A stretch of 64,000 nucleotides of DNA from Eopsaltria australis (lineage: Eukaryota; Chordata; Aves; Passeriformes; Petroicidae): contig JAVTVJ010000228.1 in NCBI GenBank assembly GCA_034509425.1, positions 1,426,001 to 1,490,000 on the forward strand. The letters run 5' to 3'. A program made the translations under genes and the position numbers. The first letter of the stretch is position 1; every line of letters starts with the position of its first letter. Shown here piece after piece: positions 45,706 to 64,000 of this stretch. The notes under the pieces are model-generated. The model saw nothing but the letters and a program-made list of their open reading frames with translations, ran no database searches and had not been told where the DNA came from.

Positions 45706-47435
45706 GGAAGCATGAGGGTTTCCATGCCAGTTCGCGGCCAGTGGGGATTTCTCAGGCATGGGAAGAAGTGGAATACCTGCATGTAGCTGCCAACAGACAC
45801 TGAGGTGGACAAATCCTGCTGATATTGGCCCTGTTGTGACAAGGAGGGGCCAATACTGAGCCCCATCCAGGGTCATGATCCCCTCCGTGTTGTGGTGCAG
45901 GGCTGTGTAGGCACTACCTGGGCATCCTTGCCAGCATCACCACAGACTGATTCATCTGCCAGCTGGGCATGGATTCACCCCTGGAAAGCAAACTTCTGTT
46001 TTTCATTGAGAAAGGGGAAGAAGGAGTTTCCACTTCCTTTCCAGACCTGCAGCCAAGGGGCTCCTGGAAGAGGCTGGATCGAGACACTGTTTCTATGCAC
46101 TGGGATATAAAACCAGTTATCTCACTATTGCTGGTGTCTCACTGGTACAGAACAACATCTCATGGGTCTGGTTTGGGTGCAGAATCTCTGCAAACAGAGC
46201 TGAGCCTTGTGGGAGGTAAAGACCACAGTCCAGCTGGTTTGAGACCTCAGCTCAGAGCTCTTCAGGGTGAAATACCAAATCTGGTCACGCAGGCACCTTT
46301 CTTGACCCAAAGAGGGAGGATTTTGCAGGGTTCTGCTTCACACAGGTGGCTGCTGGTCACAGGATGCAATACCAGCATCCAGAGGTTATTCCTTTAGGAG
46401 TAAACTCAATGAGCAGGAGAGCTCAACACTCACAAAGCCCTCAGCAAACACCAGTAGAAAGAGGGGACATGAGGAGAAGCGGGCTGCACCCATGTGCCCT
46501 GAAGCTGCCCTTCCCACGGCCAGGGTCACTTTCCTGGGCTCGTTTTCAGCCCCTGGCAGCCACACAGCTGGGACAGCAGGGCTGGGGACAGCAGCCACCG
46601 ACAGAGCTCCTTCCTGTGCTCCAGGAGGTGCCCATCTCCATCCAGCTCCATCCTGGGCCAACTGGCTGCAGTGCCTGGCTGCCAGAGGAGGGTGGCACGG
46701 GCAGAGGCTGCTGGTTTTTAGCACACGGCCCCGAGAGCCGCTGACCTGCGGGCACGGCCGGGGCCCATCTGCCGTTCCAGCCTCTGGCCCAGGGACAGCT
46801 TGCACGCCATGGTCCTGAGCATTGCTCAACGCCGGGGCCGTGTCCCCGGGCACGGCCAGCTCTGGGTGCTCCCTCCACAGCCGGTGCCCCCTGTCTGACC
46901 GATATCCCAGGGATACAGATGGAGAAGTAAAAGGGGGTCGTGCAGCCCCTCGGCTCATCGACAACCCGGGGTGGAGGGATTATGATGTGCACAGAGAATG
47001 GGAGCATCAATTATTTCTAAGGGCAGAAGGAGGATGGGGGCTCTTGAGGGGGCAGGGGGCATCCCGGAATGCAGAGCTGAATTCGCAGGCTGGAGGAGGT
47101 GGAGGATGCGGCCGTGGTGCAGGGAACCCTTTCCATGTCTATGTTCCCCTCCTCATGCTGGATCCCTTGGGTTTGCCTGTAGGACACCAAAGGTGTAACC
47201 CCCCACCCTGGACTGCCCATCTACCCCAAGAGCCCTTTTTTGGGAAAATTTTGTTTGAGGAGAAAAAACACCAAACCCAAGCTTAACTGCTCCAGCCGGG
47301 GATGAGTGAACGGGAGCGGTGGGGTGGGCTAGGAAGGAGAAGACCCCCGGGAAGCTGCGGCTCGGTGCCTCCTCCCCCTGCGGGTCCCTGACCTCCCGTT
47401 TGCCTGTCAAGAGCGAGCTCCGCCACCGAAACACC
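45706..47435. other. unassigned intergenic sequence
   Basis: No gene or repeat recognised. A patch at 46,975-47,015 (GGATTATGATGTGCAC, CATCAATTATTTC) has homeodomain-like words. Confidence 0.3.
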
Positions 47436-47595
47436 CCCTGTCAAATTAGTGAGTCAGAAGACGTAAGAGAGACCACCGCTGCTAATTTGTACATTAACTG
47501 GTTCTGACAGAAATATTTCACAAGTGAAAAAACAGAAAATGTGCCTCAAGACAATGTGCAACTTCCGTACCAGCAAACTTCTGCTTAACTGTGCG
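47436..47595. promoter_or_regulatory. candidate regulatory patch
   Basis: AT-rich core between CpG-rich segments, with GTCAAATTAGTGAGTCAGA (AP-1-like TGAGTCA), GCTAATTTGTACATTAAC and AAATATTTCACAAGTG. No repeat and no convincing coding frame. Confidence 0.28.
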
Positions 47596-48580
47596 GTGCC
47601 CGAGGAGGGGGCACCCCCGCCGGGAGCAACGGGATGGCTTTGGCCCCGGGAGATGCTCATGGAAGGCTGGAGCAGGCCCGGAGCCGTCGGAGGGGGGCAG
47701 GCGGCCGCAGATTCCCCAAAATGGTGGGGAGAGGGGCGCGGGGGGGAGGGAGCAGGGGAACCTGGCACCGTTCTCCATCGGGAAAAGGGAAAGGGTGGAA
47801 GGGGCTTGGTGAGAGCCCCCCCCTCCCCGCAGGACAGAGGGGTGCTGCCCCTGCACAGCACCCCTCTATCACCCACCCTGCTTCCAGCAGCTGCCGAGAT
47901 CGGGGTCTGCTGCTTTTTGCCCCCAGCCCCGGATTCGACCTGCGGGGGCTGTCCCCTTTGTCACCACGGGGGACAAGCCATAGGGGACGAGCTATGGCCA
48001 TTCTGCCGGGAAAATCCACTCGTGCAGGCAGCTGCCGGCTGTGCCCCCCCAGCCCCACCGTGCCCACGGGACAGCAACAGGGTGCAAACCCTCCCCGGTA
48101 CCCACGTGAACCCCGTGAGCCGCCACCAGCTCCTCGTCACCACAAGCGGCCGTGGCCAAAGCTGGTGGCCAAAGCCGGTGGCCGAGCCCCGCCGCCGAGC
48201 CCCCGGGCAGCAGAACCCCATGGAGAGGAAGCAGGAGCGAGGTGGCTGCCGGGGCTGCCTTGTGGCCCCTGACTGTGGCCTCACGCCCTGCCCGGGCCCG
48301 TCCTCCCCCGCGCGGGGCTGGCACCGGTGCGTGTCGGGGCGCGGGTGGGAGCAGGACCTCGGGCCAGCAGCACAGAGCACATGATCTGTTGTGGCAGGTT
48401 CCCTGCAGCCTGGAGCCAGCCCCGAGCGAGCGCTGGTGATGGCTTTAATTGCTTTCAGATTCGATAGCCCAGCCCGTGACAGCCCGGCCGGGCGGCCCCA
48501 GCTGTGCCGGTCCGGACCCTGCGCGGCCCCGCGCCCGCTGCCTTCGGATGGAGCCCCGGAGCAGGAGAAGGAGGAGAGGA
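47596..48580. promoter_or_regulatory. CpG-rich segment
   Basis: About 1 kb of GC- and CpG-rich DNA with simultaneous long open frames in several frames, including a 286-codon plus-strand frame from 47,524. No domain, signal or family match is seen in any frame, so I call it an island or GC-rich tract. A patch at 48,440-48,470 (GGCTTTAATTGCTTTCAG) sits near its right end. Confidence 0.3.
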
Positions 48581-49379
48581 GCCATCCTGGGATGGGGCTT
48601 TCATCCCGGCAGTCTTCTCCTTCCTCATGTCTGGGTGACCCCCTGAGCTTTGTCCCTGGGGGGACCCAGCCGAGGGACAGCGTGGCACCCCAGGATGCCA
48701 CGGCAGCCCCGCTGTGAAGCCACCCGGCCGTGTGCTACCGTGACCCCAGGTGAGCACTCCAGAGCATCTCCACCCCCGCCCTCAGGGTGCAGCTCTGCCG
48801 TAGCCCCATTCGGAGGTGGGGGGATGTTGGAGGTCTCTGCTCGCCCATCAGAGGTGCGAGTGGGAGGTGGAGGGTCCGTGGTGCCACCGGGGCACAGACT
48901 GGTCCTGTCTGGTGGCTGCTTGTGCCCTCCCGACCCACATGACCGTGTCGGGGGACAGCGGACTGCTCTCTCGGTAGTTTGGGCCTGACCCAGATCTCGG
49001 GGGGTTTCTCTCCCGTCTGAAGGGGGAAGAAACTGACCCCAAACATCAGGTTCTCATCCCACTGGGTGGTGGCTGGGGGAGAGCTGGGGCTCTCGGGGGT
49101 GGGAGGATAAAGGGCCGCTCACCATCTACAGCGGCACCCGTAGACTGGCCCTGACACACTGGTGTCTGTGCCTGTATCCTCCTCCTCTTTCCCGATGCTG
49201 CCAAGGTCCGAGGTACCCCCCAGACTCCAGCCCAGCCCAGGTGGGTGCAGGCAGCTGCAGGATCCGTAATGTTTCCCTGCCTAGCACTGGAGTGTGCTCG
49301 AGCAGCCTGGCACCCAGAGCTCACCCCTGCACGCACGGCCCTACAACAAGGCTGGGGGTCTCAGCCTGAGCCTCCCCTC

Positions 49380-49910
49380 CTGGCACACGGCCGTGCCGTG
49401 TGTCCTTCCTGAGTGCGACCAGCCGGGAGTCCCGGCCCCAGCGGCACCCGCTCCCTCCGGGGCTGCGGGGCGGGGATGGGGCTGCCTGCAAGGAGCCCCC
49501 GTCCCTGTGACTGCCGGCTGGGCAGTAGCAGCCGCTGGTGCCGGCGAAGGTGAAGGCTCCTCCGCGGCTCGCCAGCTCCTGGCAGAGCGCGGGACGCAGC
49601 GGAGGAAGAGGAGGGGGCCGCTCGCATCCCGATCCATTATTGCGGGCAGCGCCGGCGGGCGCCCGGGGCAGAGGCTGCATTATTGACGAAGGGAAAGGCA
49701 GGCCGGGGCGCAGGCAGGGACCCTCCTGCAGGGCTCAGCCCCGGGCAAAGCACTTCGCCTGCGCCGCAGAGCCGCAGAGCTGCCAGGCCTGGCCCGGGGC
49801 AGCGGCCGCAGCCGCCGCAACCACCCACCGCAGCCTGGTCCTGCGGCCGCACAGCATCCCCTGTGCCCGGGCCGCTGCTGGGCTCAGGGCACCCATCGGC
49901 ACCGCCGGGG
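49380..49910. promoter_or_regulatory. CpG-rich island
   Basis: Dense CpG sequence, for example GCCGGCGGGCGCCCGGGGC and GCAGCGGCCGCAGCCGCCGC. It lies about 2.5 kb beyond the CAPN15 transcript end. No first exon is recognisable. Confidence 0.35.
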
Positions 49911-50039
49911 AGGGTGATAGAGGTAGGCGACAACACCCTTGAGATGCTCACGCTGGCACCAGTGCTGCAGCTCTGCCCCCCTCAACCCTGCGCAGCACTG
50001 GTGCTGCTCTTTTTTAAGCTTCCCTCTGTCTCCAGGCGG

Positions 50040-50150
50040 AGATTTGTGGCGTAAAATGCACAATATGTTCTATCTGCCCTGTGGGAGCCATAAAATATTC
50101 ACCAGCAGCTCCCATTATAGTCAGAGTGAATCACAGAGAGCGCTCGAGCC
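50040..50150. promoter_or_regulatory. candidate regulatory patch
   Basis: AT-rich core immediately right of the CpG island: GCACAATATGTTCTATCTGC (GATA-type), CCATAAAATATTCACC and CCCATTATAGTCAGAG. No repeat, no coding frame. Confidence 0.28.
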
Positions 50151-50352
50151 CTCGCTCCCTGACGTGCCCCCTCCCCGAGCAGCCCCGGCCCAGCCGCGGG
50201 GTCCCGGCGGTGCCAGGGCCTGACGAGCGGCCAGAGCCCGGCCGGGTCCCACAGCAGGAGCCCACATTCCCACCTCTGCCCCCGGGAGATATTTCCCCGG
50301 GCTCAGCAGGTCAAGGGGTGATGACCGTGATGATGACACGGCGACTGCCTTA

Positions 50353-50545
50353 GAGAATCCCAGGCTGGTTTGGGTTGGAAGGGACCTTGAAGCTCATCTT
50401 CTTCCACTCCCTGCCATGGGCAAGGACACCTCCCACTACCTCAGGTTGCTCCAAGGCCTGTCTAACCTGGCCTTGGACGCTTTCCGGGATGGGGCAGCCT
50501 CAGCTTCTCTAGACACCTGTGCCAGGGCCTCACCACCCTTCACCT
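50353..50545 (-). mobile_element. CR1 LINE fragment
   Basis: Minus-strand CR1: GGTTTGGGTTGGAAGGGACC, 'cctgccatgggcaaggacacc', CTAACCTGGCCTTGGACGC and 'tgccagggcctcaccaccctt'. Confidence 0.9.
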
Positions 50546-50999
50546 ACCCAAGCACCCTCGTGTGTGCCCCAGGGAGGAGCAGCACCAGCCCTGCGGGTGG
50601 AGGCGACCAGTGGGACGGGCAGCAGCAGTGAGGTGGCTCACAGCCTGCCCTGCTCACGCTGTCCCACCAGATGAGCTGGTGTGTGGACATCCCTAGAGTG
50701 ACTTGTGCTGTCATTTTTGCAGCCACAGCCCCTTGGGTGAGGTGTCACAGCCAGCAAGGGACAGCCCCTTGCCTGCTCCCTGCCTCAGCTATCACACCTG
50801 TGCCCCTGCTCTTCACACGGCTCAGTGCCACAGCAATCCATCTCCCCTCCACAGTATCCCGCTGTCCATCTTTCCCTTCCATCCATCCTTCCCTTGACCT
50901 GCTGCTCCCTCTGCCCATCCCCATCTCCCCCTTCAGACCTCAGGCTTAAGACTGACAGAGCCAAGGGATGACAAATTTCCTGACGAAGCAACACCCTCC

Positions 51000-51120
51000 T
51001 CCAGAGCTGATGTGTCAAACACAATTTTATCTTTTGTCACACAATTATTTGTAATTATAAAGCAGTTAATGCTGCCTCAGCCCTCGGGAATCAGGCACAA
51101 TTACGGTTTGATTTCACCTC
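51000..51120. promoter_or_regulatory. candidate regulatory patch
   Basis: Sharp AT-rich island: GTCAAACACAATTTTATC, CACACAATTATTTGTAATTA, AAAGCAGTTAATGCTGCC and GGCACAATTACGG. Repeated AATTA words suggest homeodomain binding. Not a known repeat. Confidence 0.3.
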
Positions 51121-51779
51121 CACCCCTTCCATGGCTACACCGCAGATCTCAGCCCAGTCCGTGATGTTGGGGGTGTTCTGAGGGCTCCCAAAGTGTCCAG
51201 ACAAAATCATCGCCCTCCACTGCCATCCACGTGCCTGCTCCTGGGAGACGGTGTCCCCTCCAGCACCAGCCCACCCGAGCGTCCCCGGCTGCACGGGCAC
51301 TGCCGTGCCAAGCTGCCGGCATGGCAGGATTCACTCCCAGTGCGTTCGCAGGCGCGGGGCTCAGCAGGACGTGGCTCCAGGTGGCCGTGGGAGGGCAGGA
51401 CACCATCACACACCTGGGCTGGTCATGACAAGAGCCACCGCCAGGTCACTGGGCTGAGGTGTCCCAGCGTGTCCCTGGCACAGCAGCTCAGAGCAGGGCA
51501 CTCGTGGTGGCCCCACAGCCCCCCAGGATGGCCAGGAGGCTGCAGCGAGGGGCTGCACGGCCGCGAGGGTTAAACCCGGCTCCTCTCCCTGAACAGACTG
51601 AGGGAGAGGAGGGAGCGTGGCAGTGCCCTCCCCGCCAAAATTAACTCTCCATCTGTTTCTCCCTGGCTGAGGCTGATGGCTTGTGACAGGGCCTCCTGAA
51701 TGCAAAGATGTTTCGCCCGGAAAAATCTATTACAAGTTGCTGTAAGAAAGACCGAAACCCTCTCCTTCTGTCTCTCCCT

Positions 51780-52090
51780 ACTGGTCGCAAGGTGCCCACC
51801 CCAGGCGAGAGCGGGCTGGCAGCCGGCCGCCTCCGCTCAGCCGGAAAGTTCTCCCCGCGCCAGGCGGCCTCGCCGCCGGACAAGGCACGGCAGGAAGCAG
51901 GGTGCTGCCCTGGGTGCTGCGAGGAGAGAGAACTGCTCCTGCATCCCCAGCCTGGGCACGGAGCCGGGCATGCAGCGGGCACGACCATCGCGCTGCCCGG
52001 CGAGGAGCGGCTGGGGAAACTGAGGCAGGAGCGGGAGCGCATCCAGGCGGATGGTGGGTGCCCTCTCCCGGCCACGGCACAGCCCTGCTC
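51780..52090. promoter_or_regulatory. CpG-rich segment near the CAPN15 3' end
   Basis: GC- and CpG-rich sequence just past the CAPN15 polyadenylation site (GGCCTCGCCGCCGGACAAGG, GCGCTGCCCGGCGAGGAGCG). It is preceded at 51,700-51,760 by a less GC-rich stretch with ATGTTTCGCCCGG and TCTATTACAAGTTGC. No gene can be assigned. Confidence 0.3.
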
Positions 52091-52370
52091 GGCCCTGCGA
52101 GAGAACACCGCTCATTTTATGGGAATTCCTGGATTTTGCTTTTGCTTTGCTTCATTTACACCCCTTTATGCGACCCCACACCCCAAAGTGTAGCTAAACG
52201 ACTTCGAATTCCCCGTTTTTTGGTGCTCGGCTCTCCCCCCAGCACACCACCGACTGTCACTGCTCCACGGAAATGCCTTCAAGACCCATTGCTTTCACCC
52301 CCAAACCTGCCCCCTCATCCCTTTTGCCTCTTCCACAGTAAAAGCAGGCAGCTTCAGTAAAAAACAAAAC

Positions 52371-52376
52371 TTTATT
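52371..52376 (-). terminator. CAPN15 polyadenylation signal AATAAA
   Basis: The minus strand reads CCAAATAAAGTTTTGTTTTT: a canonical hexamer followed by a T/GT-rich downstream element. It is the only signal noticed after the CAPN15 stop that fits the usual distance, and it is correctly oriented. Confidence 0.75.
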
Positions 52377-52896
52377 TGGTCCATCAGAACCTGAGTTTGA
52401 AAACCACCCATGGATAATTCATATCATACAGGGATTACTGATCTGATTTACAATTGATAAAATATCCTATGATTCTGAAGAGCTGGACAGTATTTACAGG
52501 GTTAAAAATATTCACAGCTCAGAAAGACAGAAAGAGAGGAGAAAAAAAGTGAAGGACAAACCATCCCGAGGAAGGAGCTGGAAAGAGAGAAAACAGATCA
52601 ACAAACAGAAATACAGACAGAGCTTGGCTCAGCAGCCCTGGCTGGGGGAGCTGGGAGGGTGTCAGGGCAGCCCACCCCCCCTGCCACCCCCCAGTCCCTG
52701 GGGGACACAGAGGGACAGGCCGGGCAGAAACCCTCGCACCCCCTGCCCAGCCCAGCCCAGCTGCTGGTGCAGGGTTTGGGGTGCAGGACCCCCCAGCACA
52801 GTCCCAGCCACAAGAGAGTCCAGCATTGCCCATCACCCCCCTCAGCTGTAGGTCCACACAGCTCAGGAAGGAGAGGGTACACAGGGGGACCCCCAG

Positions 52897-52930
<34 letters not shown>
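52897..52930. repeat. (CA)n microsatellite, about 17 units
   Basis: Uninterrupted CA run of 34 bp, TG-repeat on the CAPN15 sense strand, located in the 3'UTR. Confidence 0.97.
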
Positions 52931-52934
<4 letters not shown>

Positions 52935-52962
52935 CAAGTTGGAGAGCCACAATGCCCTGAAA

Positions 52963-53110
52963 ACGTGGGGTGCAGCTCCCCCCAGGATCAGTCCTCACCT
53001 CGGAGCACCCACAGGGCCAGGAGCACCCCGAGGTGCAGCCCCTCCCAGGATCAGCCCCCACCTCGGAGCACCCACAGGGCCAGCAGCACCCCAAGGTGCA
53101 GCCCTCACAT
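52963..53110. repeat. 63-bp tandem repeat, about 2.3 copies
   Basis: Units start AGGATCAG at 52,984 and 53,047 and share CACCTCGGAGCACCCACAGG and GAGGTGCAGCC-type blocks. A partial copy precedes them. It is within the CAPN15 3'UTR. Confidence 0.85.
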
Positions 53111-54141
53111 TGTGCTCACTGCCTCCCACAGCACTCGGGCTCTGGAGGGGGCTCTCCGCTTCCCCCTCAAAAACCACCCCCTCAATGCACATGGACTCGT
53201 GGTAACTCCAGGGAACTGCTCCCCAACCCCAGGTCTGCACCTGCTGCCCCCCTCCCTCCATGGGGCACGGGGGGGCCCACAGGGCAGTGCCCAGGGTCGA
53301 GCCCGGCTTGGGCCATGGCTTCTCTCCAGGCACTGCTCCCACCGGCTGCCTTTGCATAGTAACACTTGTGTGACAGGGAGAGGGGCCCTGGTGCCACAGC
53401 CCCCGCCAGCAGCATCCCGAGGCCTCGCTCCCCCCCCGGAGCCGAGGAGGAGGTGGTGAAACCTCTGAGTTTCACCCCAATTACAGCGAAAACCCCTCAG
53501 CAGCAGCTTTCTGCAATAACCCTGTGCCCTCTCCCCCCCAGCCCCAGCACCCAGGATAGGTGGGGATCCCTGGCATGGGTGGCACCATGGCAGCGTGACC
53601 CTGGCACCCCCCAGCCCAACCTCAGTGCCACGCTGGTCCTGGCAGCAGACAAAGGGGGCAACAAGACAGTGGGAAGGGCCCGGGGACAGACGGAGGGTCA
53701 CACAGACGGACAGACATCAGAGGTATATTCTTTTTGCAGCGCCAGCGCTCTGGCGCGATGGGAAGGGGCAGAGTCCTGAGCGTGGTGCCTGGGAAGGGTC
53801 TTGACAGCAACCTCCAGCCCCTCCCTCCCCCACAGCCCCCGGGCGGGCAGAGGGCACCGGGCCCAGCGCAGGTATGGGGCAGGTGGGATCCTGAGATGGC
53901 CCTGTGCCCCCAGCCACTCCTGGTAAAGTGCATGGGGGGCAGTGGTGCCGGGGCGGGGGGCAGTGGGCAGGGCGGGTGCTGGCCCTGAGAACTCGCCTCG
54001 GCCCCGCGTGTGGGGCAAAGTGCTGGGGGTGCCACTCCGGCTCTGCCCCACGGCTCAGCGCCGCCGGCTCGGGGGGGCACCCCGGGCCAGAGGCTCGGTG
54101 ACAGGAACAGGGCAGCAGGGCAGGGAGGGGGAGGCTCTTCG

Positions 54142-61916
<7,775 letters not shown>

Positions 61917-64000
61917 CTGTGAGAGCAAAAGGCAAGGAGAACATCAGTTGGAGCCACTTGGGACTAGGGCAGCTGGAGAGCCTCCCACTGTCCCCCTGAG
62001 AAACAGCAGTGCCCCCAGCCCTCCTGCCTTGCTCAGGCAGTACCTTCCCAGCCCTGCAGGGGGGCAGGACTGGGCTGGTGTCCGCTGGCAGAAGCAGAGA
62101 TCCTTTTTGTGCTTCAGGTGCGGCATTCAGCCTTGCCTCAGGCTCACCTCTCCGGCCCCAAGCTCCGGGCTCTGACTCCAATCTGACTTTTTCTGTTTCA
62201 CAGCAGCCTCCCTGGGCAGGGACTGTCTCACACTTTGTGCTGGTGCTAAAAGCTGGGCTGTGGGGGGCCTTAGCTGCCTCCAGAAGCAGCAAAGCCTGCA
62301 AACAGCAAGGCTGAGAGGAGCCACCTGGCACACAAACGCTCCTCAACCCGAGCCTTGTCCCTGGCTGAGAGGAGACACGCTGGGCTTGGCAGCCCTGTGG
62401 CACCCCCCAGGCACATCCAAGGGGGATGGGAGGGGCAGCTTTTGCAATTGCATTCAGCCAGACCACAACTAGGCAAGTAATTCCAGAGTGAGGGTATCCC
62501 ACGTCCCAGCCCTCCTGCAATAGGTGCTGCGTAATAAATAAATAGGATGTGTGGAAGGCCACACATCCCATAGGCATTAACCACAAAGGATGGAAGCACA
62601 GAACTTCACCAAGTGGAGAAGGGTGGCTTTTTCAGTCTAACACAGGGTGAAATGAGAACAGGTGTTTCTTTGTTATTGTTAATTAAATGAAATAATTTCA
62701 GCAAAAGCTGGCTCTGATTTAAATTAGCTTTATGCACACTGAACTAGTAGTTGACCTCCTCTTTTGTGGCAATCCTACGTGACTGCATCTTTTGTGGTGC
62801 CTCAATTAGCACCACCAGCTCCTCTTTTGCAGGAGGGTGTTTTTCAGCTAATAGCTGTCCTGCTCTCTCTGGGGAGCATCTGCCCCGTGCAGCTGAGGAG
62901 CAGCCACCATTCCAGCAGCCTCAGTCACATCCTGGCTGGGGACTGGGATGTGACCCATCCCTGCACATGGATCTCTGGGCTCTGCAGGAACTTGCTGTGC
63001 AGGGCCATGAGGACACAAGGGAGGAGATTCTCCCTCTCTGCTCTGCCCTTGTGAGACTCCACTTTTGTCCAGCTCTGGAGAACTCAGCACAAGAAAGATG
63101 TGGGATCTGTTAGAACAGAGGAGGCCATGGAGGTGCTCCGTGGGCAGGAGTCCCTCTGCTCTGGAGCCCAGTTGGGAGAGCTGGGGGTGTTCACCTGGAG
63201 AGAAGGAAGCTCCATGGAGACCTCAGAGCCCCTTCCAGGGCCTAAAAGGGGCTTATAAATAAGAGGGAAAGAAGTTTTTCACACGGACAAGTAGTGATGG
63301 GACAACAGGAAAGTTTTAAACTAAAAGGGGGGAAATTTGGATTGAAAAAATTCTTCCCTGTGAGGGTGGGGAGGCCCTGGCTCAGGCTGCCCAGGAAAGC
63401 TGTGGCTGCCCCATGTGTGGAAGTGTTCAAGCCAGGCTGGACAGGACTTGGAGTAACCTGGTCTGGTGGAAGGTGAGATGGGTTGGCAGGGTTGAATGAG
63501 ATGAGCTTTAAAGATCCCCTCCAACCCAAACCATTCTGATTCCATGATTCCAGTGGAAGAAGTTAGCTCTACACTGCTCCCCAACAGAAGAGAAAGGGTA
63601 AAGCTAAAATAGGGACCACACACTGAGAAGGGCTGGAAAAGGCAGAGGAAGGAAAACCCCCAGCACGAGCTCGAGCAGAAATCCTGGCAGCAAGCAGCAA
63701 GAGGGGCTGCTCCACATGACGTGGGGCAGGGGGACAACAGACGGAGGAGAACTTGGCCAGCCTGACTCCTCCAGGGGAAGGCTGAACAGCCTGGGAAACA
63801 CTGGGGCAGCAGGGAGCTCGGAGGCTGCCTCACACGCTAGCCTGAACAGGAGCACTGGGAGGGACAGTGAGGGCAGAGTGAGCACAAGGATGGGAGCAGC
63901 ACCATCCCTCCACTGCTGCCAGGCCCCACCTCGGACCCAAGCTGACCTAACAGCCCATTACTGGTGGGTTAAGGAGCTCAACCAGCTCAGCCAAGGCTCC
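61917..64000 (-). other. CAPN15: CAPN15 intron 5' of the catalytic-Cys exon (incomplete)
   Basis: No further CAPN15 exon is visible up to the window edge, so at least 2,084 bp here are intronic. Contents are unassigned sequence (61,917-63,019), one CR1 fragment, then unassigned sequence to the edge. Confidence 0.7.
63020..63552 (+). mobile_element. CR1 LINE fragment in CAPN15 intron
   Basis: TCTGCTCTGCCCTTGTGAGAC, 'gtccagctctggagaactcagc', GAAAGATGTGGGATCTGTTA, 'gtgagggtggggaggccctgg' and CCAACCCAAACCATTCTGAT. Antisense to CAPN15. Confidence 0.92.

Larger units (their letters stand above)
52350..54141 (-). other. CAPN15: CAPN15 3'UTR
   Basis: Runs from the CAPN15 stop codon (TGA at 54,142-54,144) to just past a canonical AATAAA at 52,371-52,376, about 1.8 kb. 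It carries a CA/TG dinucleotide run and a 63-bp tandem duplication. Antisense plus-strand frames over it (including one of 266 codons at 52,659-53,459) are low-complexity shadows. Confidence 0.75.

Noticed and set aside
47524..48384. 286-codon plus-strand frame as a new gene
   Set aside because: Several other frames are open over the same CpG-rich DNA; composition explains it and no domain is visible. Kept only as a testable point.
52659..53459. 266-codon plus-strand frame with His-Thr repeat
   Set aside because: Antisense to the CAPN15 3'UTR; the repeat comes from the CA run and the 63-bp duplication.

Overview
The window is vertebrate nuclear DNA, almost certainly from a bird. Seventeen chicken-repeat-1 (CR1) LINE fragments carry the avian-type 3' tail, the coding exons are spliced with standard GT/AG junctions, and GC-rich and CpG-rich stretches alternate with short AT-rich patches. 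It holds two recognisable protein-coding genes, both on the minus strand. They are in the order and orientation known from human 16p13.3 (CAPN15, then PRR35). That segment corresponds to chicken chromosome 14, so the synteny supports both calls.

Layout by region. 1-0.87 kb is flank with one CR1 tail. 0.87-3.72 kb is the probable PRR35 3'UTR. 3.72-7.30 kb is the complete two-exon PRR35 coding sequence: 852 residues, a ZNF750-type C2HC zinc finger near the N-terminus and a PLDLS CtBP-type motif near the C-terminus. 7.3-52.35 kb is about 45 kb with no gene I can support. It contains CR1 fragments, a long (TTA)n microsatellite, several CpG-rich islands (sharpest at 36.77-37.13 kb) and a series of AT-rich patches with homeodomain, FOX, GATA or CRE-like words that look like candidate enhancers. 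52.35-64.0 kb is the 3' part of CAPN15: 3'UTR, ten coding exons (600 residues plus stop) covering the whole calpain protease core and the C-terminal SOL-homology region, and part of the next upstream intron. The N-terminal zinc-finger exons of CAPN15 lie beyond position 64,000.

How the genes relate. CAPN15 encodes an intracellular cysteine protease of the small-optic-lobes family; its Cys-His-Asn triad is intact here. PRR35 looks like a nuclear, ZNF750-related regulator that may recruit CtBP co-repressor. There is no sign that they form one transcription unit. The unusual points are the large, structured interval between two genes that lie only a few kb apart in human, and a 20-bp minisatellite that fills much of the last CAPN15 intron and leaves that intron open in the CAPN15 reading frame. 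I found no mobile system, CRISPR array, tRNA, rRNA or intact retroelement, and no clear candidate for a wholly new biological system.
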